From: SIG565 sp045650565
Lineage (GTDB): Bacteria > Bacillota > Clostridia > Oscillospirales > Acutalibacteraceae
Reading direction: 5' to 3'
NCBI GenBank assembly: GCA_045650565.1
Contig: JAZRRG010000043.1
Location: 1 to 43,842, forward strand
Length of the DNA: 43,842 nt
Shown here piece by piece: positions 16,486 through 25,819 of the stretch. The notes below the pieces were generated by a model that saw only the letters and a list, made by a program, of their open reading frames with translations, did no database searches and was not told where the DNA came from. The position numbers and the translations under genes were made by a program. The number at the start of each line of letters is the position of its first letter. Position 1 is the stretch's first letter.

Positions 16486-17538
16486 TTAAAGTTTTTCTAT
16501 TTCTCTTATTAGTTCTTCAAGTATTTTGTCTTCCGCTATTTTTCGTTTGCTGCCATCCTTTTTAAACAGCACTGCACATCCGTCTCCACCGGCAATGCCA
16601 ATATCTGCCGCTGCCGCTTCACCCGGACCGTTTACAACACATCCCATAATAGCAACGGTTATATCCTTATCTACATTTTTTAGCTTTTCCTCTGCTCTTT
16701 TGGCTAGGCCAATTAAATCGATTTTAGTTCTTCCACAGGTTGGACAGGACACAAACCTTATGCCGCCCTTTCTTAAATTGATGGCTTTTAGCAGGTCCTT
16801 TGCTGCCTCTACCTCTCTTAACGGGTCATCGGTTAAGGATACACGGATAGTATTGCCAATACCCCTAAGCAGCAAACCGCCGAGTGCCGCACTTGATTTT
16901 ATAACACCCATATTATATGTGCCCGCCTCGGTAACGCCTAAATGAAGCGGATAAGGACATTTTTCGGCAGCCAAAACATAGGCCGCATAGGTACGGGCGG
17001 TATCGGATGACTTAAGGGACAACACAATATCATCAAAATCAAATTTATTAAGTAGTGATATGTGGTAAAGCCCACTCTCAACCATCGCTTCGGGCGTTGC
17101 CGCACCAAAACGGGCAAGAATCTCCTTTTCTAGCGAACCCGAATTAACGCCGATTCTTATAGGCACCCCTGCAGTTCTACACGCATTGGCAACGAGCTTT
17201 ATGTTTTGGTCGCTTCCGATATTGCCCGGGTTTATTCGTATTTTATCAACTCCCGCCGCAACACTTTCAAGTGCTAAACGGTAATCGAAATGTATATCTG
17301 CAACAAGCGGAATATTCACCTTTTCTTTTATGCGGTAAATAAGTTCAACCGCTGCCATATCAGGCACCGAAACACGCACAATTTCACAGCCGCCCTTTTC
17401 GAGCAAAACCGCTTGGCGAACATTGCCCTCGATATCGTGGGCGGGTACATTAAGCATCGACTGTATAGAAACGGGAGCACCGCCGCCAATATACATATTT
17501 CCGATTTTTATTTTCTTTGTAATATCGTTAGTAAACAT
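16486..17538 (-). CDS. ispG: 4-hydroxy-3-methylbut-2-enyl diphosphate synthase (IspG)
   Basis: This 4Fe-4S enzyme converts MEcPP to HMBPP in the non-mevalonate isoprenoid pathway. The 350-residue protein has the TIM-barrel N half (VQSMLNVPAHDIEGN, VADIHFDYRLAL, RINPGNIG) and the cluster-binding C half with CPTCGRTKIDL and GCVVNGPGEA. It starts 3 bases after the rseP TAG stop and in the same frame, and ends 11 bases before polC. Together with dxr two genes upstream it supplies the isoprenoid precursors used by the UppS product encoded in the same block. Confidence 0.96.
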   Translation of the reverse strand: MFTNDITKKIKIGNMYIGGGAPVSIQSMLNVPAHDIEGNVRQAVLLEKGGCEIVRVSVPDMAAVELIYRIKEKVNIPLVADIHFDYRLALESVAAGVDKIRINPGNIGSDQNIKLVANACRTAGVPIRIGVNSGSLEKEILARFGAATPEAMVESGLYHISLLNKFDFDDIVLSLKSSDTARTYAAYVLAAEKCPYPLHLGVTEAGTYNMGVIKSSAALGGLLLRGIGNTIRVSLTDDPLREVEAAKDLLKAINLRKGGIRFVSCPTCGRTKIDLIGLAKRAEEKLKNVDKDITVAIMGCVVNGPGEAAAADIGIAGGDGCAVLFKKDGSKRKIAEDKILEELIREIEKL

Positions 17539-17541
17539 ATT

Positions 17542-18603
17542 CTACCCCGTTATTAACTTCCAAATATCCTTAAATGTCACCAAAATCATAAACCCGAACA
17601 GCAGCACAAAGCCCACCGTATGAATAACGCCCTCTAATCTTTGAGGAACGGGTTTTCTAAATATCATTTCATACAAAATAAACAGCAGACGTCCGCCATC
17701 GAGCGCTGGGATTGGCAGCAGATTGAAAATGCCGAGATTTATGGTTATAAGCGCCATAATCGGTATTATATTTAAGAGATTTGCCTTGGCTGCACTGCCT
17801 ATTGCCGCAGTAACGCCAACAGGTCCCGACACCGCATTAAGACCGAATTTACCTCCAATTAAATCAACCAGTGAAAACCAAACAACTCGTGCATAGGACA
17901 CGGTCATTTTAGCGGTTTGCTTTACATAGTTTAAAAATGTTTTTTGCTCGGGCTCTACCCAAAAATCAACCGCAATATAATCAATATCATCGACATTTTG
18001 TGTTGCAAATTTTACATTTTTAATCTCGGTCTTTTCCCCGTTACGCAAAACGGTTATATCTACTATTCCATCCTTAACACCAGTAAAGGCATAGCTTAAA
18101 TCATAGGTTGTGTAGATTCTTCTTGTGTCAACCTCTATAATTTCGTCGCCCACCTTAAGCCCCGAATTTACACTCACAGCTTCATCAGCAAACTTTGCCA
18201 CGCATGTTGTAGCAAAATATTTACCGGGGGCTAAAGATACGGCAACCAAAACAACGCCTAAAATCAGGTTAAAAAGCGCTCCCGCTATAACAATTATAAA
18301 CCTGCGCCACGCTTTCTTTTGGCAAAACGCCCTCTCATCCGAGCTTTCCTCATCCTCACCCTCCATAGCACAGTAGCCGCCAAGCGGTATTAAATTTACC
18401 TTATAGGTGGTCTCCCCCCACTGCTTACAAAAAAGCTTTGGACCAAAGCCCACCGCAAATTCGTTAACACGAACTCCCATTAGCTTTGCGGCAAGAAAAT
18501 GTCCAAACTCGTGTATAATTATCAGCACAATAAACACGAGCACCGCCACAACATAGGGCCATATATTATTTAAAACCGAAATAAATGAAGAAATATTCTC
18601 CAC
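17542..18603 (-). CDS. rseP: Site-2 metalloprotease RseP/RasP
   Basis: This is an intramembrane zinc protease of family M50 that cuts anti-sigma factors or signal peptide remnants within the membrane. HEFGHFLAAKL near residue 30 gives the HExxH ligands, and LLPIPALDGGRL near residue 295 provides the third (NxxPxPxLDG type). A PDZ domain lies between (about residues 125-200). The start is GTG at 18603 (MENISSFIS), preceded by an AGAAAGCAGG stretch. The stop is TAG, and ispG begins 3 bases later in the same frame, so readthrough would fuse the two. The dxr-rseP-ispG order is common in Bacillota. Length, 353 residues, is normal. Confidence 0.94.
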   Translation of the reverse strand: MENISSFISVLNNIWPYVVAVLVFIVLIIIHEFGHFLAAKLMGVRVNEFAVGFGPKLFCKQWGETTYKVNLIPLGGYCAMEGEDEESSDERAFCQKKAWRRFIIVIAGALFNLILGVVLVAVSLAPGKYFATTCVAKFADEAVSVNSGLKVGDEIIEVDTRRIYTTYDLSYAFTGVKDGIVDITVLRNGEKTEIKNVKFATQNVDDIDYIAVDFWVEPEQKTFLNYVKQTAKMTVSYARVVWFSLVDLIGGKFGLNAVSGPVGVTAAIGSAAKANLLNIIPIMALITINLGIFNLLPIPALDGGRLLFILYEMIFRKPVPQRLEGVIHTVGFVLLFGFMILVTFKDIWKLITG

Positions 18604-18615
18604 CCTGCTTTCTAT

Positions 18616-19761
18616 TTATTTTGCAAATTTTTGAACCAATTCTCTGGCGCCCATATCGGCACCAAAAACATCTGACACATCAAAGCTTTTTACCGCACTT
18701 TGATTATCAATGGCCGCCTCAACCAAGTCGGCAATCTGTAGGAATTTGATTTTTCCATCCAAGAAAAGCTTTACCGCCTCTTCGTTCGCACCATTTGCCG
18801 CAGCGGGTTTTAAGCCGCCCTCATTTATTGCCTTTATGCAAAGCGGCAAACAACGAAATGTATCGGTATCGGGCTTTTCAAATGTTAGGGAGCCGATTTT
18901 TGATAAATTCAGCCGCTCGGCATTTGAAAACTTCCTATCGGGATAGGTTAGCGCATACTGTATCGGCAATTTCATATCGGGTGTGCCGAGCTGGGCGATA
19001 ACGCCACCATCACAAAACTCTACCGCCGAGTGCAGGATGCTTTGCCTATGGACCAGTACCTCAATATCATCGGCAGTTACATCAAAAAGATGCACCGCCT
19101 CTATCACTTCAAGACCCTTATTCATAAGTGTTGCCGAATCAATAGTTATTTTAGCACCCATAGACCAGTTGGGATGCTTTAGCGCATCGGCAGGGGTGAC
19201 ATTTATTAATTCCTCACGCTTTTTTGAATAAAACGGGCCGCCCGATGCGGTTAATATAATCTTGCTGAGTCGCCCACGGGGTGTTCCCTGCAAGGACTGG
19301 AATATAGCAGAATGCTCACTATCAACAGGCAATAAGCTGACATTGTTTGCTCTCAGCTCACGCTTTACTATATCGCCCGCAGTTACAAGTGTTTCCTTGT
19401 TTGCAAGGGCTATTGTTTTGCCCGACCTTATTGCCGCAAGTGTTGGGCGAAGCCCCGCAATACCCACAATGGCATTTATTGCAACATCTCCCTTGCCGCT
19501 TGCCGCTTCGCAAACACCGTCCTCACCCGATAAAACACGAATATCGGTGTCCTTTAAGCGCAGCTTTAAATCTTTAGCTGCAGCAGTATCCCCTACTGCT
19601 ACCACCTGCGGATTAAATTCCCTTGCTTGTTTTTCAAGCAGGTCTATATTTCTGCCTGAAGCCAAGGCGGTGACCTTATAATCTTTTGGGTTTTCCCTTA
19701 CAATATCAAGCGTTTGTGTGCCTATTGAGCCGGTTGAACCTAAAATAACAAGTTCCTTCAT
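18616..19761 (-). CDS. dxr: 1-deoxy-D-xylulose 5-phosphate reductoisomerase
   Basis: This NADPH enzyme makes MEP, the committed step of the non-mevalonate pathway. The 381-residue protein begins with the dinucleotide-binding GSTGSIGTQTLDI, then LANKETLVTAG, the metal/substrate motif PVDSEHSAIFQ, and LTASGGPF. It lies 12 bases after cdsA and 12 before rseP. All recognisable motifs are intact and the length is normal. Confidence 0.97.
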   Translation of the reverse strand: MKELVILGSTGSIGTQTLDIVRENPKDYKVTALASGRNIDLLEKQAREFNPQVVAVGDTAAAKDLKLRLKDTDIRVLSGEDGVCEAASGKGDVAINAIVGIAGLRPTLAAIRSGKTIALANKETLVTAGDIVKRELRANNVSLLPVDSEHSAIFQSLQGTPRGRLSKIILTASGGPFYSKKREELINVTPADALKHPNWSMGAKITIDSATLMNKGLEVIEAVHLFDVTADDIEVLVHRQSILHSAVEFCDGGVIAQLGTPDMKLPIQYALTYPDRKFSNAERLNLSKIGSLTFEKPDTDTFRCLPLCIKAINEGGLKPAAANGANEEAVKLFLDGKIKFLQIADLVEAAIDNQSAVKSFDVSDVFGADMGARELVQKFAK

Positions 19762-19772
19762 TTTTCTTCACC

Positions 19773-20561
19773 TTAAAAAACATTAAGTAACAAAATAAAA
19801 ACAGGTGCTATTAAAAGTATGCTGTCAAATCGGTCGGTTATACCGCCGTGAGCGGGTATTAGATTACCGTAATCTTTGATATCGGCATTTCGTTTGATTA
19901 CCGAGGCGAACAAATCACCCATTATGCCTATTATGCAAAGCACCGGTGTCATAACAAGCAGCGGCACCAGCTTATCCTGTATATCAAATACAAAACACAA
20001 AATCACCGTTACTGCCATGCTTAATACTATGCCGCCAATTGCGCCCTCTATTGTTTTTTTAGGGCTTATTTTTTCGCATAGCTTATGCTTGCCACACGTA
20101 ACGCCAACAAAGTATGCTCCGCAGTCGTTAACGCATGAAAAATTGAGTAAAAGTGATAAATACAACAGCCCTCTCTCTAATAATGCATATATGCAAAAGA
20201 AAGCAAAGCTTAATGTAATGGGCACTGCAATGGCTGCCGCTATTTCACTGTTTGCCAATTTCCCGTGAAAGAAAATTGCACAAAAAACCACAGCCAATGC
20301 AAATACTATTGATAAATAAATACTTACCAACGGATGAATGCATAATGCCGCAAACAGCAATCCCGCCCATACGCTTGATATCCACACGAGCAGCTTATTT
20401 CCTACCTGCTTGGCATTTTTGGTGAGCTCGTATGAGGAGGTTGCCACCGCCAACGCCAAAACAAAAATCAAAAGATACGGGAAATCTACAAGCAAATGGA
20501 ATGATACAAGTGCGGCTACTACCAATATGAGTACAGTGCCAGAAATAATCCTTGTTAGCAT
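19773..20561 (-). CDS. cdsA: Phosphatidate cytidylyltransferase
   Basis: This integral membrane enzyme makes CDP-diacylglycerol from phosphatidate and CTP. It has 262 residues with about seven hydrophobic segments. The signature is near the C terminus: MGDLFASVIKRNADIKDYGNLIPAHGGITDRFDS in parts, with the conserved SxxKRxxxxKDxxxxxPGHGGxxDRxD pattern (here PAHGG rather than PGHGG). Its ATG follows the uppS TAA directly, with GGAGG lying inside the uppS end, so the pair is probably translationally coupled. Confidence 0.94.
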   Translation of the reverse strand: MLTRIISGTVLILVVAALVSFHLLVDFPYLLIFVLALAVATSSYELTKNAKQVGNKLLVWISSVWAGLLFAALCIHPLVSIYLSIVFALAVVFCAIFFHGKLANSEIAAAIAVPITLSFAFFCIYALLERGLLYLSLLLNFSCVNDCGAYFVGVTCGKHKLCEKISPKKTIEGAIGGIVLSMAVTVILCFVFDIQDKLVPLLVMTPVLCIIGIMGDLFASVIKRNADIKDYGNLIPAHGGITDRFDSILLIAPVFILLLNVF

Positions 20562-21275
20562 TTAAATACCTCCGAAACGACGGTTGCGTTTATTATAATC
20601 ATCAATTGCTCTATCTAAATCCTGTGGCTTAAAATCAGGCCACAAAACATCCGAAAACCACAATTCAGAATATGCCGACTGCCATATAAGATAATTTGAA
20701 ATGCGCTGTTCACCGCTTGGTCTTATAATCAATTCGGGGTCGGGATAATAATTGGTATACAAATGCTCTGATATTGTGTCCTCGGTAATATCCTCGGGCT
20801 TAATACCCTTTGCAACAATCTCCCTTACTGCGTGTACTATCTCATCCCTGCCGCCATAATTTATTGCAAGATAACAGCAAAGTCCCGTAGCGTTTTTGGA
20901 ATCATCCTCAGCCGTTGCCATAAGATGCTTGATATCCTCAGGCAGCACCGTTCTATCGCCTATGAATTTAAGCATTATATTCTCTTTAATATAGTTTTTG
21001 GAATCCTTAAGGTAATCACGCAAAATATTCATAATGCCCTCTACCTCATCAGCGGGGCGTTTCCAGTTTTCTGTTGAAAAGGCATAAACAGTTAAATGCT
21101 TTACACCGATTTTATTACAATAACGTGCTATGTCCTTAAAGGTTTTTGAGCCGGCGGCGTGTCCTGCATTGCGTGGTAAGCCACGCTTCTTTGCCCATCT
21201 GCCGTTACCGTCCATAATAATGGCAATGTGCTCGGGTATCGTGCGAACCTCTTCTTTTTTCTTTTTAAAAAACAT
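20562..21275 (-). CDS. uppS: Undecaprenyl (isoprenyl) diphosphate synthase
   Basis: This cis-prenyltransferase makes the C55 lipid carrier for cell-wall synthesis. I chose the ATG at 21275 (MFFKKKKEE), 9 bases after GAAAGG. The catalytic Asp is in IAIIMDGNGRWAKKRGL; VKHLTVYAFSTENWKRP and the C-terminal LIIRPSGEQRISNYLIWQSAYSE are standard. About 237 residues. A terminator hairpin ends immediately before its ribosome binding site, so its expression may be set by readthrough from frr. Confidence 0.96.
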   Translation of the reverse strand: MFFKKKKEEVRTIPEHIAIIMDGNGRWAKKRGLPRNAGHAAGSKTFKDIARYCNKIGVKHLTVYAFSTENWKRPADEVEGIMNILRDYLKDSKNYIKENIMLKFIGDRTVLPEDIKHLMATAEDDSKNATGLCCYLAINYGGRDEIVHAVREIVAKGIKPEDITEDTISEHLYTNYYPDPELIIRPSGEQRISNYLIWQSAYSELWFSDVLWPDFKPQDLDRAIDDYNKRNRRFGGI

Positions 21276-21288
21276 AATTATACCTTTC

Positions 21289-21322
21289 AAAAATCCACCA
21301 GGTGTTCCCTGATGGATTTTTT
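21289..21322 (-). terminator. Hairpin between frr and uppS
   Basis: AAAAATCCA and CAGG pair with CCTG and TGGATTTTT across a 5-base loop with one mismatch. On the minus strand T5 follows and then, at once, the uppS site GAAAGG. It could be a terminator, an attenuator, or a processing site. Confidence 0.65.
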
Positions 21323-21337
21323 GCCACTCGTAAGTAA

Positions 21338-21892
21338 TTAGATTTCGAGAATTTCCTTTTCCTTTAATGCCGATAAATCGTCAACTTCCTTGCAGTACTT
21401 ATCGGTGAGATTTTGAATCTTCTTTTCGCCGTTTTGCTGGTCATCCTCGGTGATTTCAGAATTTTTCTTCATTGCCTTGAGCTTTTCAAGTGCATCACGA
21501 CGGCTGTTACGAACAGCAACCTTGCTGTCCTCAGCCATTTTGCGCACGTCCTTAACAATTTCTTTTCTGCGTTCTTCGGTTAGCGGCGGGAAAACAAGGC
21601 GGATAACCCTACCGTCGTTTTGCGGGTTAATTCCAATATCCGCTACCTGTATTGCCTTTTCAATAGATTTAAGGGTTGTAGCATCCCACGGCTGAATTTG
21701 AAGCATTCTGGGTTCGGGCACCGATATTGCCGCCATTTGCTGAATGGGGGTTGGTGCGCCGTAATAATCAACTGTAATTCTATCAAGCACAGCGGGGGTT
21801 GCACGGCCTACACGTACCGCCTTATAATCACGGTCAAGTGCATCGAGTGTTTTCAGCATTCTTTCTTCTGCGTTATTTATAACAGTATTCAT
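21338..21892 (-). CDS. frr: Ribosome recycling factor
   Basis: This protein splits the post-termination ribosome with EF-G. The 184-residue three-helix protein begins with MLKTLDALDRDYKAVRVGRATP and carries the DRITVDYYGAPTPI hinge, VFPPLTEERRKEIVK and the C-terminal helical bundle. GGAGG stands 7 bases before the ATG. It is cotranscribed with pyrH, 16 bases upstream, as in most bacteria. Confidence 0.97.
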   Translation of the reverse strand: MNTVINNAEERMLKTLDALDRDYKAVRVGRATPAVLDRITVDYYGAPTPIQQMAAISVPEPRMLQIQPWDATTLKSIEKAIQVADIGINPQNDGRVIRLVFPPLTEERRKEIVKDVRKMAEDSKVAVRNSRRDALEKLKAMKKNSEITEDDQQNGEKKIQNLTDKYCKEVDDLSALKEKEILEI

Positions 21893-21908
21893 AACTTACC
21901 TCCGAATA

Positions 21909-22613
21909 TTATTTAACGATTGTACCGATAGTCTCACCCTGCATAGCTTTTACTATGTTATCAGGATTATCAAGATTAAACACGAGTATCGGAATATTAT
22001 TATCCATACAAAGTGACGCCGCAGTGCTATCCATAACGTGAAGCCCTTTGTTTAATACATCTATGTGGGAAAGTGTATCGAACTTTTTGGCATTGGGGTT
22101 TTGCTTTGGGTCGCTATCATAAACGCCATCAACATTGGTCGCCTTAAAGATTATATCAGCACCGATTTCCGCCGCACGAAGTGCCGCACCTGTATCGGTT
22201 GAGAAAAACGGATTTCCCGTGCCGCAGCCAAATACAACCACTCTGCCCTTTTCAAGATGCCTAACCGCCCTATTTCTAATATACGGCTCGGCTATTTGGC
22301 GCATCTCAATAGCAGTTTCAACACGTGCGGTAAGACCTACCTGTTCAAGACCGTCCGCAAGGCCTAATGCATTAATAACCGTTGCGAGCATACCCATATG
22401 GTCTGCACGGGTGCGGTCCATTTGTCCGCTTGACCTACCACGCCAGAAGTTGCCTCCACCGACAACAAGCGCAATTTGAACGCCCATATCTACACATTCC
22501 TTGATGCTTTTACAAACCGATAAAACCTTATCAAAATCAATTCCTGTACCTTTTTCGCCGGCAAGCGCTTCACCGCTGAGTTTAATTAAAACCCTCTTAT
22601 AAGCAGGTTGCAT
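21909..22613 (-). CDS. pyrH: UMP kinase
   Basis: This hexameric enzyme phosphorylates UMP to UDP. The 234-residue amino-acid-kinase fold shows KLSGEALAG, VVGGGNFWRG, RADHMGMLATVINAL, FGCGTGNPFFSTDTGAALRA and ATNVDGVYDSDP. AGGAAG lies about 9 bases before the ATG. It is the first gene of the leftward block, from the promoter at 22649-22677. Confidence 0.97.
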   Translation of the reverse strand: MQPAYKRVLIKLSGEALAGEKGTGIDFDKVLSVCKSIKECVDMGVQIALVVGGGNFWRGRSSGQMDRTRADHMGMLATVINALGLADGLEQVGLTARVETAIEMRQIAEPYIRNRAVRHLEKGRVVVFGCGTGNPFFSTDTGAALRAAEIGADIIFKATNVDGVYDSDPKQNPNAKKFDTLSHIDVLNKGLHVMDSTAASLCMDNNIPILVFNLDNPDNIVKAMQGETIGTIVK

Positions 22614-22648
22614 TTTAACACTTCCTAACTCTAAATTTATACAAATAT

Positions 22649-22677
22649 ATTTTACAGTATAACCGATATAAAGTCAA
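22649..22677 (-). promoter_or_regulatory. pyrH promoter
   Basis: TTGACT (22672-22677), 17 bases, TAAAAT (22649-22654) on the minus strand. Confidence 0.65.
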
Positions 22678-22738
22678 TTACAAATAAGCAAGTTAAATGT
22701 AAATATTTTTTATATTTATATTTATACTAAATTTAATA

Positions 22739-22767
22739 TTGAAATAATTCTCACCCAATGTTAAAAT
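22739..22767 (+). promoter_or_regulatory. Symporter promoter
   Basis: TTGAAA (22739-22744), 17 bases, TAAAAT (22762-22767), about 30 bases before the symporter start. The 60 bases between the two divergent promoters are almost pure A/T. Confidence 0.65.
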
Positions 22768-22798
22768 GTTTTTATGAATTTATATCAGAGGTGTAAAA

Positions 22799-24172
22799 AT
22801 GAGTAATTCCCCACAAACAAAAAGGAGCAGCTTCTCAGGCAAGTTGGGTTATGTACTTGCCGTTGCGGGTTCAGCTGTAGGTCTTGGTAATATATGGCGT
22901 TTTCCCTATCTTGCGGCAAAATACGGCGGCGGTATGTTCTTGCTAGTGTATTTGATTTTAATGCTTTCTTTCGGCTACGCTATGATTGTTTCCGAAACCG
23001 CACTTGGCAGACGCACAGGTAAAAGCCCGATTGGTGCCTTTAAACAGTTTGGAAACAAGCTACGCCATAAATTCGGCGGTTGGATAAATGCTATAATTCC
23101 CATGCTTATTTTACCATACTACTGTACTCTTGGCGGTTGGGTTATTAAATACCTCGTCGAATACTGCAAAGGCGAAACCGTAGCGATGGCTGATGATGCC
23201 TATTTTACCTCCTTTTTAGGAAGCGCAGCGCAAACCGAAATCTACTTTTTGATTTTTGCTGTGGCAACCGTGGTAGTAGTAGTTTTCGGTGTGCAAAAGG
23301 GCATTGAGAGAGTATCAAAGATTATGATGCCCACACTCATTATTTTGGCAATTGCTGTTGCTATATACTCCATCTCTTTGCCGGGTGCTTTTGAGGGTGT
23401 TAAATACTTCCTTATCCCCAACTTTAAAAACTTCTCTATAATGACGGTTGTTGCCGCACTCGGACAAATGTTTTATTCGTTATCGATTGCGATGGGAATT
23501 CTTTATACCTACGGCTCATATCTTAAAAAAGATATTGATATTGAAAAAACCACTACACAAATTGAGATTTTTGATACCGCCATTGCAATACTTGCCGGTC
23601 TAATGATTATACCCGCTGTGTTTGCTTTTTCAGGCGGAGACCCCGAGGCGCTAAACGCCGGTCCCTCACTTATGTTTGTTACAATACCCAAGGTGTTTGA
23701 GAGCATGGGACTTGGTACTGCAGCAGGTGTTTTGTTCTTCTTGCTTGTGTTTTTCGCAGCGCTTACAAGCTCCATCTCCCTTGCCGAAACCACCGCCTCA
23801 ACCTTCCAGGACGAGCTTGGCTTGAGCAGAGGCAAAAGCATTATTGTAACCTCGGTGATATTAGTAATTCTCGGCAGCGTTACAACCCTCGGCTTTAATG
23901 CGCTCGACTTTATTAAAATACTCGGTATGGGCGCACTCGACTTCTTTGACTTTATCACAAACTCGGTTATGATGCCCATTTCGGCACTTTGCACCTGTTT
24001 ACTCGTAGTTTATTCGGCAGGGCTTAGAACTATTGGCGATGAAGTAAAATTATCCAGTAAATTCAAAAGAGAAAAGCTATATAATTTCTTTATGAAATAT
24101 TTAGCACCTGCTTGTATGATAATTATTCTTTTAAGCTCGGTTGCAAATGTATTTGGCTGGATAAAAATGTAA
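22799..24172 (+). CDS. Sodium-dependent symporter, NSS (SNF) family
   Basis: This 457-residue membrane protein has about 11 transmembrane segments. It starts with the family hallmark LAVAGSAVGLGNIWRFPYLAAKYGGG (helix 1, given in part), whose unwound middle binds sodium and substrate. YSLSIAMGILYTYGSYL, FALTSS-like FAALTSSISLAE and the C-terminal helices fit the bacterial MhsT/LeuT group, which import amino acids with Na+. The exact amino acid cannot be told. AGAGGTG precedes the ATG. It stands alone between divergent pyrH and a shared terminator. Confidence 0.92.
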   Translation: MSNSPQTKRSSFSGKLGYVLAVAGSAVGLGNIWRFPYLAAKYGGGMFLLVYLILMLSFGYAMIVSETALGRRTGKSPIGAFKQFGNKLRHKFGGWINAIIPMLILPYYCTLGGWVIKYLVEYCKGETVAMADDAYFTSFLGSAAQTEIYFLIFAVATVVVVVFGVQKGIERVSKIMMPTLIILAIAVAIYSISLPGAFEGVKYFLIPNFKNFSIMTVVAALGQMFYSLSIAMGILYTYGSYLKKDIDIEKTTTQIEIFDTAIAILAGLMIIPAVFAFSGGDPEALNAGPSLMFVTIPKVFESMGLGTAAGVLFFLLVFFAALTSSISLAETTASTFQDELGLSRGKSIIVTSVILVILGSVTTLGFNALDFIKILGMGALDFFDFITNSVMMPISALCTCLLVVYSAGLRTIGDEVKLSSKFKREKLYNFFMKYLAPACMIIILLSSVANVFGWIKM

Positions 24173-24182
24173 TAATAATACA

Positions 24183-24215
24183 AAAAGCACGGCTGTTAAA
24201 AACAGCCGTGCTTTT
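24183..24215. terminator. Bidirectional terminator
   Basis: A 15-base perfect stem (AAAAGCACGGCTGTT with AACAGCCGTGCTTTT), with A-run and T-run ends, serves the convergent symporter and sugar kinase genes. Confidence 0.9.
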
Positions 24216-24224
24216 CTATTTATG

Positions 24225-25247
24225 TTATCTTTGTACTCTTCCCGAAGCATCGCCGCCGACTAATTTCTCAACCTCTGCAACGCTAACTCTATTATAGTCG
24301 CCTTCAATAGAGTGCTTAAGGGCAGATGCCGCAACGGCAAATTCTATTGCCGCCTGAGTATCTTTACCCGAAAGCAGTGAATAGATAAGTCCGCCGCCAA
24401 AACTATCTCCGCCTCCTACACGGTCAACTATACGCAGGTGATATGTTTTTGAGAAGCAGTAGTTCTCGCCATCGTAAAGCATGCCCGCCCAGTCGTTATC
24501 ACTTGCCGATATAGATGTACGAAGTGTAATGGCAACCTTTTCAAATCCGAACTTATCAGCCAACTGCTTTGCAACCGATTTATAACCCTCGTGGTTTAAT
24601 TTACCGCCGTAAATATCCGTATCCTCCGCCTCAATACCGAACACATCCTTTGCATCCTCCTCGTTGGAGATGCACACATCAACATATTGGCAAAGGTCAG
24701 TCATGGCAGCACGGGCTTCCTCCCGTGTCCATAATTTTCCACGATAGTTTAGGTCGCAGGAGATTTTAACGCCTTTTTTCTTTGCGGCAATACAAGCTTC
24801 TCTGCAAATTTCTACAACATTGGGTCCGAGTGCCGGAGTGATACCTGTAAAATGAAACCAGTCTGCACCCTCAAAAATGCTGTCCCAATCAAAATCAGAT
24901 GCCGCCGCCATTTGAATTGCGGAATATGCACGGTCATAAATACATACACTGCCACGCTGTGAGGCGCCCTTTTCGAGATAATAGATGCCTACCCTCTCTC
25001 CGCCACGAACGATTTTACTTATATCTACACCAAAGCTACGAAGCGAATTAACCGCCGCCTGACCAATAGCGTGTTTAGGCAGCTTGGTAACATAAACACT
25101 GTCCATACCGTAGTTAGCCAAAGATACCGCAACATTGGCTTCGCCGCCGCCGAAGGTTGCTTGCATTTGGTCGTTTTGGAAAAAACGATAGTAGCCGTTA
25201 GGGGCTAATCTTAACATAATTTCGCCAAAAGTAACTATTTTTGCCAT
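24225..25247 (-). CDS. kdgK: PfkB-family sugar kinase, probably 2-keto-3-deoxygluconate kinase
   Basis: This ribokinase-like enzyme probably phosphorylates 2-dehydro-3-deoxygluconate. Start is the ATG of MAKIVTFGE (25247), 9 bases after AAAGGAG. Motifs are TFGEIMLRLAPNGYYRF (typical of KDG kinases), FGGGEANVAVSLANYG (PfkB signature 1) and the C-terminal VGGGDSFGGGLIYSLLSG (signature 2, with catalytic Asp). Length is about 340 residues. No aldolase or uronate genes are nearby, so substrate assignment rests on sequence type alone; another PfkB sugar kinase is possible. Confidence 0.85.
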   Translation of the reverse strand: MAKIVTFGEIMLRLAPNGYYRFFQNDQMQATFGGGEANVAVSLANYGMDSVYVTKLPKHAIGQAAVNSLRSFGVDISKIVRGGERVGIYYLEKGASQRGSVCIYDRAYSAIQMAAASDFDWDSIFEGADWFHFTGITPALGPNVVEICREACIAAKKKGVKISCDLNYRGKLWTREEARAAMTDLCQYVDVCISNEEDAKDVFGIEAEDTDIYGGKLNHEGYKSVAKQLADKFGFEKVAITLRTSISASDNDWAGMLYDGENYCFSKTYHLRIVDRVGGGDSFGGGLIYSLLSGKDTQAAIEFAVAASALKHSIEGDYNRVSVAEVEKLVGGDASGRVQR

Positions 25248-25278
25248 TATATACACTCCTTTGGTTTTTTACAATTAT

Positions 25279-25307
25279 ATAATATCATTACCCTAAACCG
25301 AAGTAAA
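25279..25307 (-). promoter_or_regulatory. Sugar kinase promoter
   Basis: TTTACT (25302-25307), 17 bases, TATTAT (25279-25284). Confidence 0.5.
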
Positions 25308-25333
25308 TGGAATATTTTTATCTATTATTGTTT

Positions 25334-25774
25334 TTATTTAATGCCCGTTGAACCAAAACCGCCCGTGCCTCTAACCGTGTCATCAAGCTCGGCGCTCTCT
25401 TCGAAGGTTGCCGTTATGTAGGGTGTGATAACCAACTGCGCTATGCGCTCACCCACCGCTACTGTTTGCTCGGTATTTGAGTGATTATGGAGCGCTACCA
25501 TAACCTCGCCTCGATAATCCGAATCAATTACACCAACCTTATTTGCGGGTGCCAAGCCACGCTTGGTGGCAATGCCGCTTCTCGCATATATAAGACCTGC
25601 AAAGCCAACCGGTATCTCAAGCGCTATACCCGTATGAATAAGCACTGTCTCCCCCGATTTAATAATAATTTCCTCTGCGTTACAGGCATACAAATCAGCA
25701 CCTGCGGCAGATATCGAGCCATATGTTGGAAGAATTGCGTTTTTATCTAATTTTTTAACACGTACTGTATTCAT
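25334..25774 (-). CDS. dut: Deoxyuridine 5'-triphosphate nucleotidohydrolase
   Basis: This trimeric dUTPase (146 residues) turns dUTP into dUMP and diphosphate. The five motifs are visible: AGADLYA, ARSGIATKRGL, GVIDSDYRGEVMVALHN, GERIAQLVITP and the C-terminal GTGGFGSTGIK arm. It lies 45 bases after the YitT gene. AAAGGATG precedes the ATG. Confidence 0.97.
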   Translation of the reverse strand: MNTVRVKKLDKNAILPTYGSISAAGADLYACNAEEIIIKSGETVLIHTGIALEIPVGFAGLIYARSGIATKRGLAPANKVGVIDSDYRGEVMVALHNHSNTEQTVAVGERIAQLVITPYITATFEESAELDDTVRGTGGFGSTGIK

Positions 25775-25819
25775 TTAAACACATCCTTTAACCTTATTTT
25801 AACATATTACCGTTAAAAA

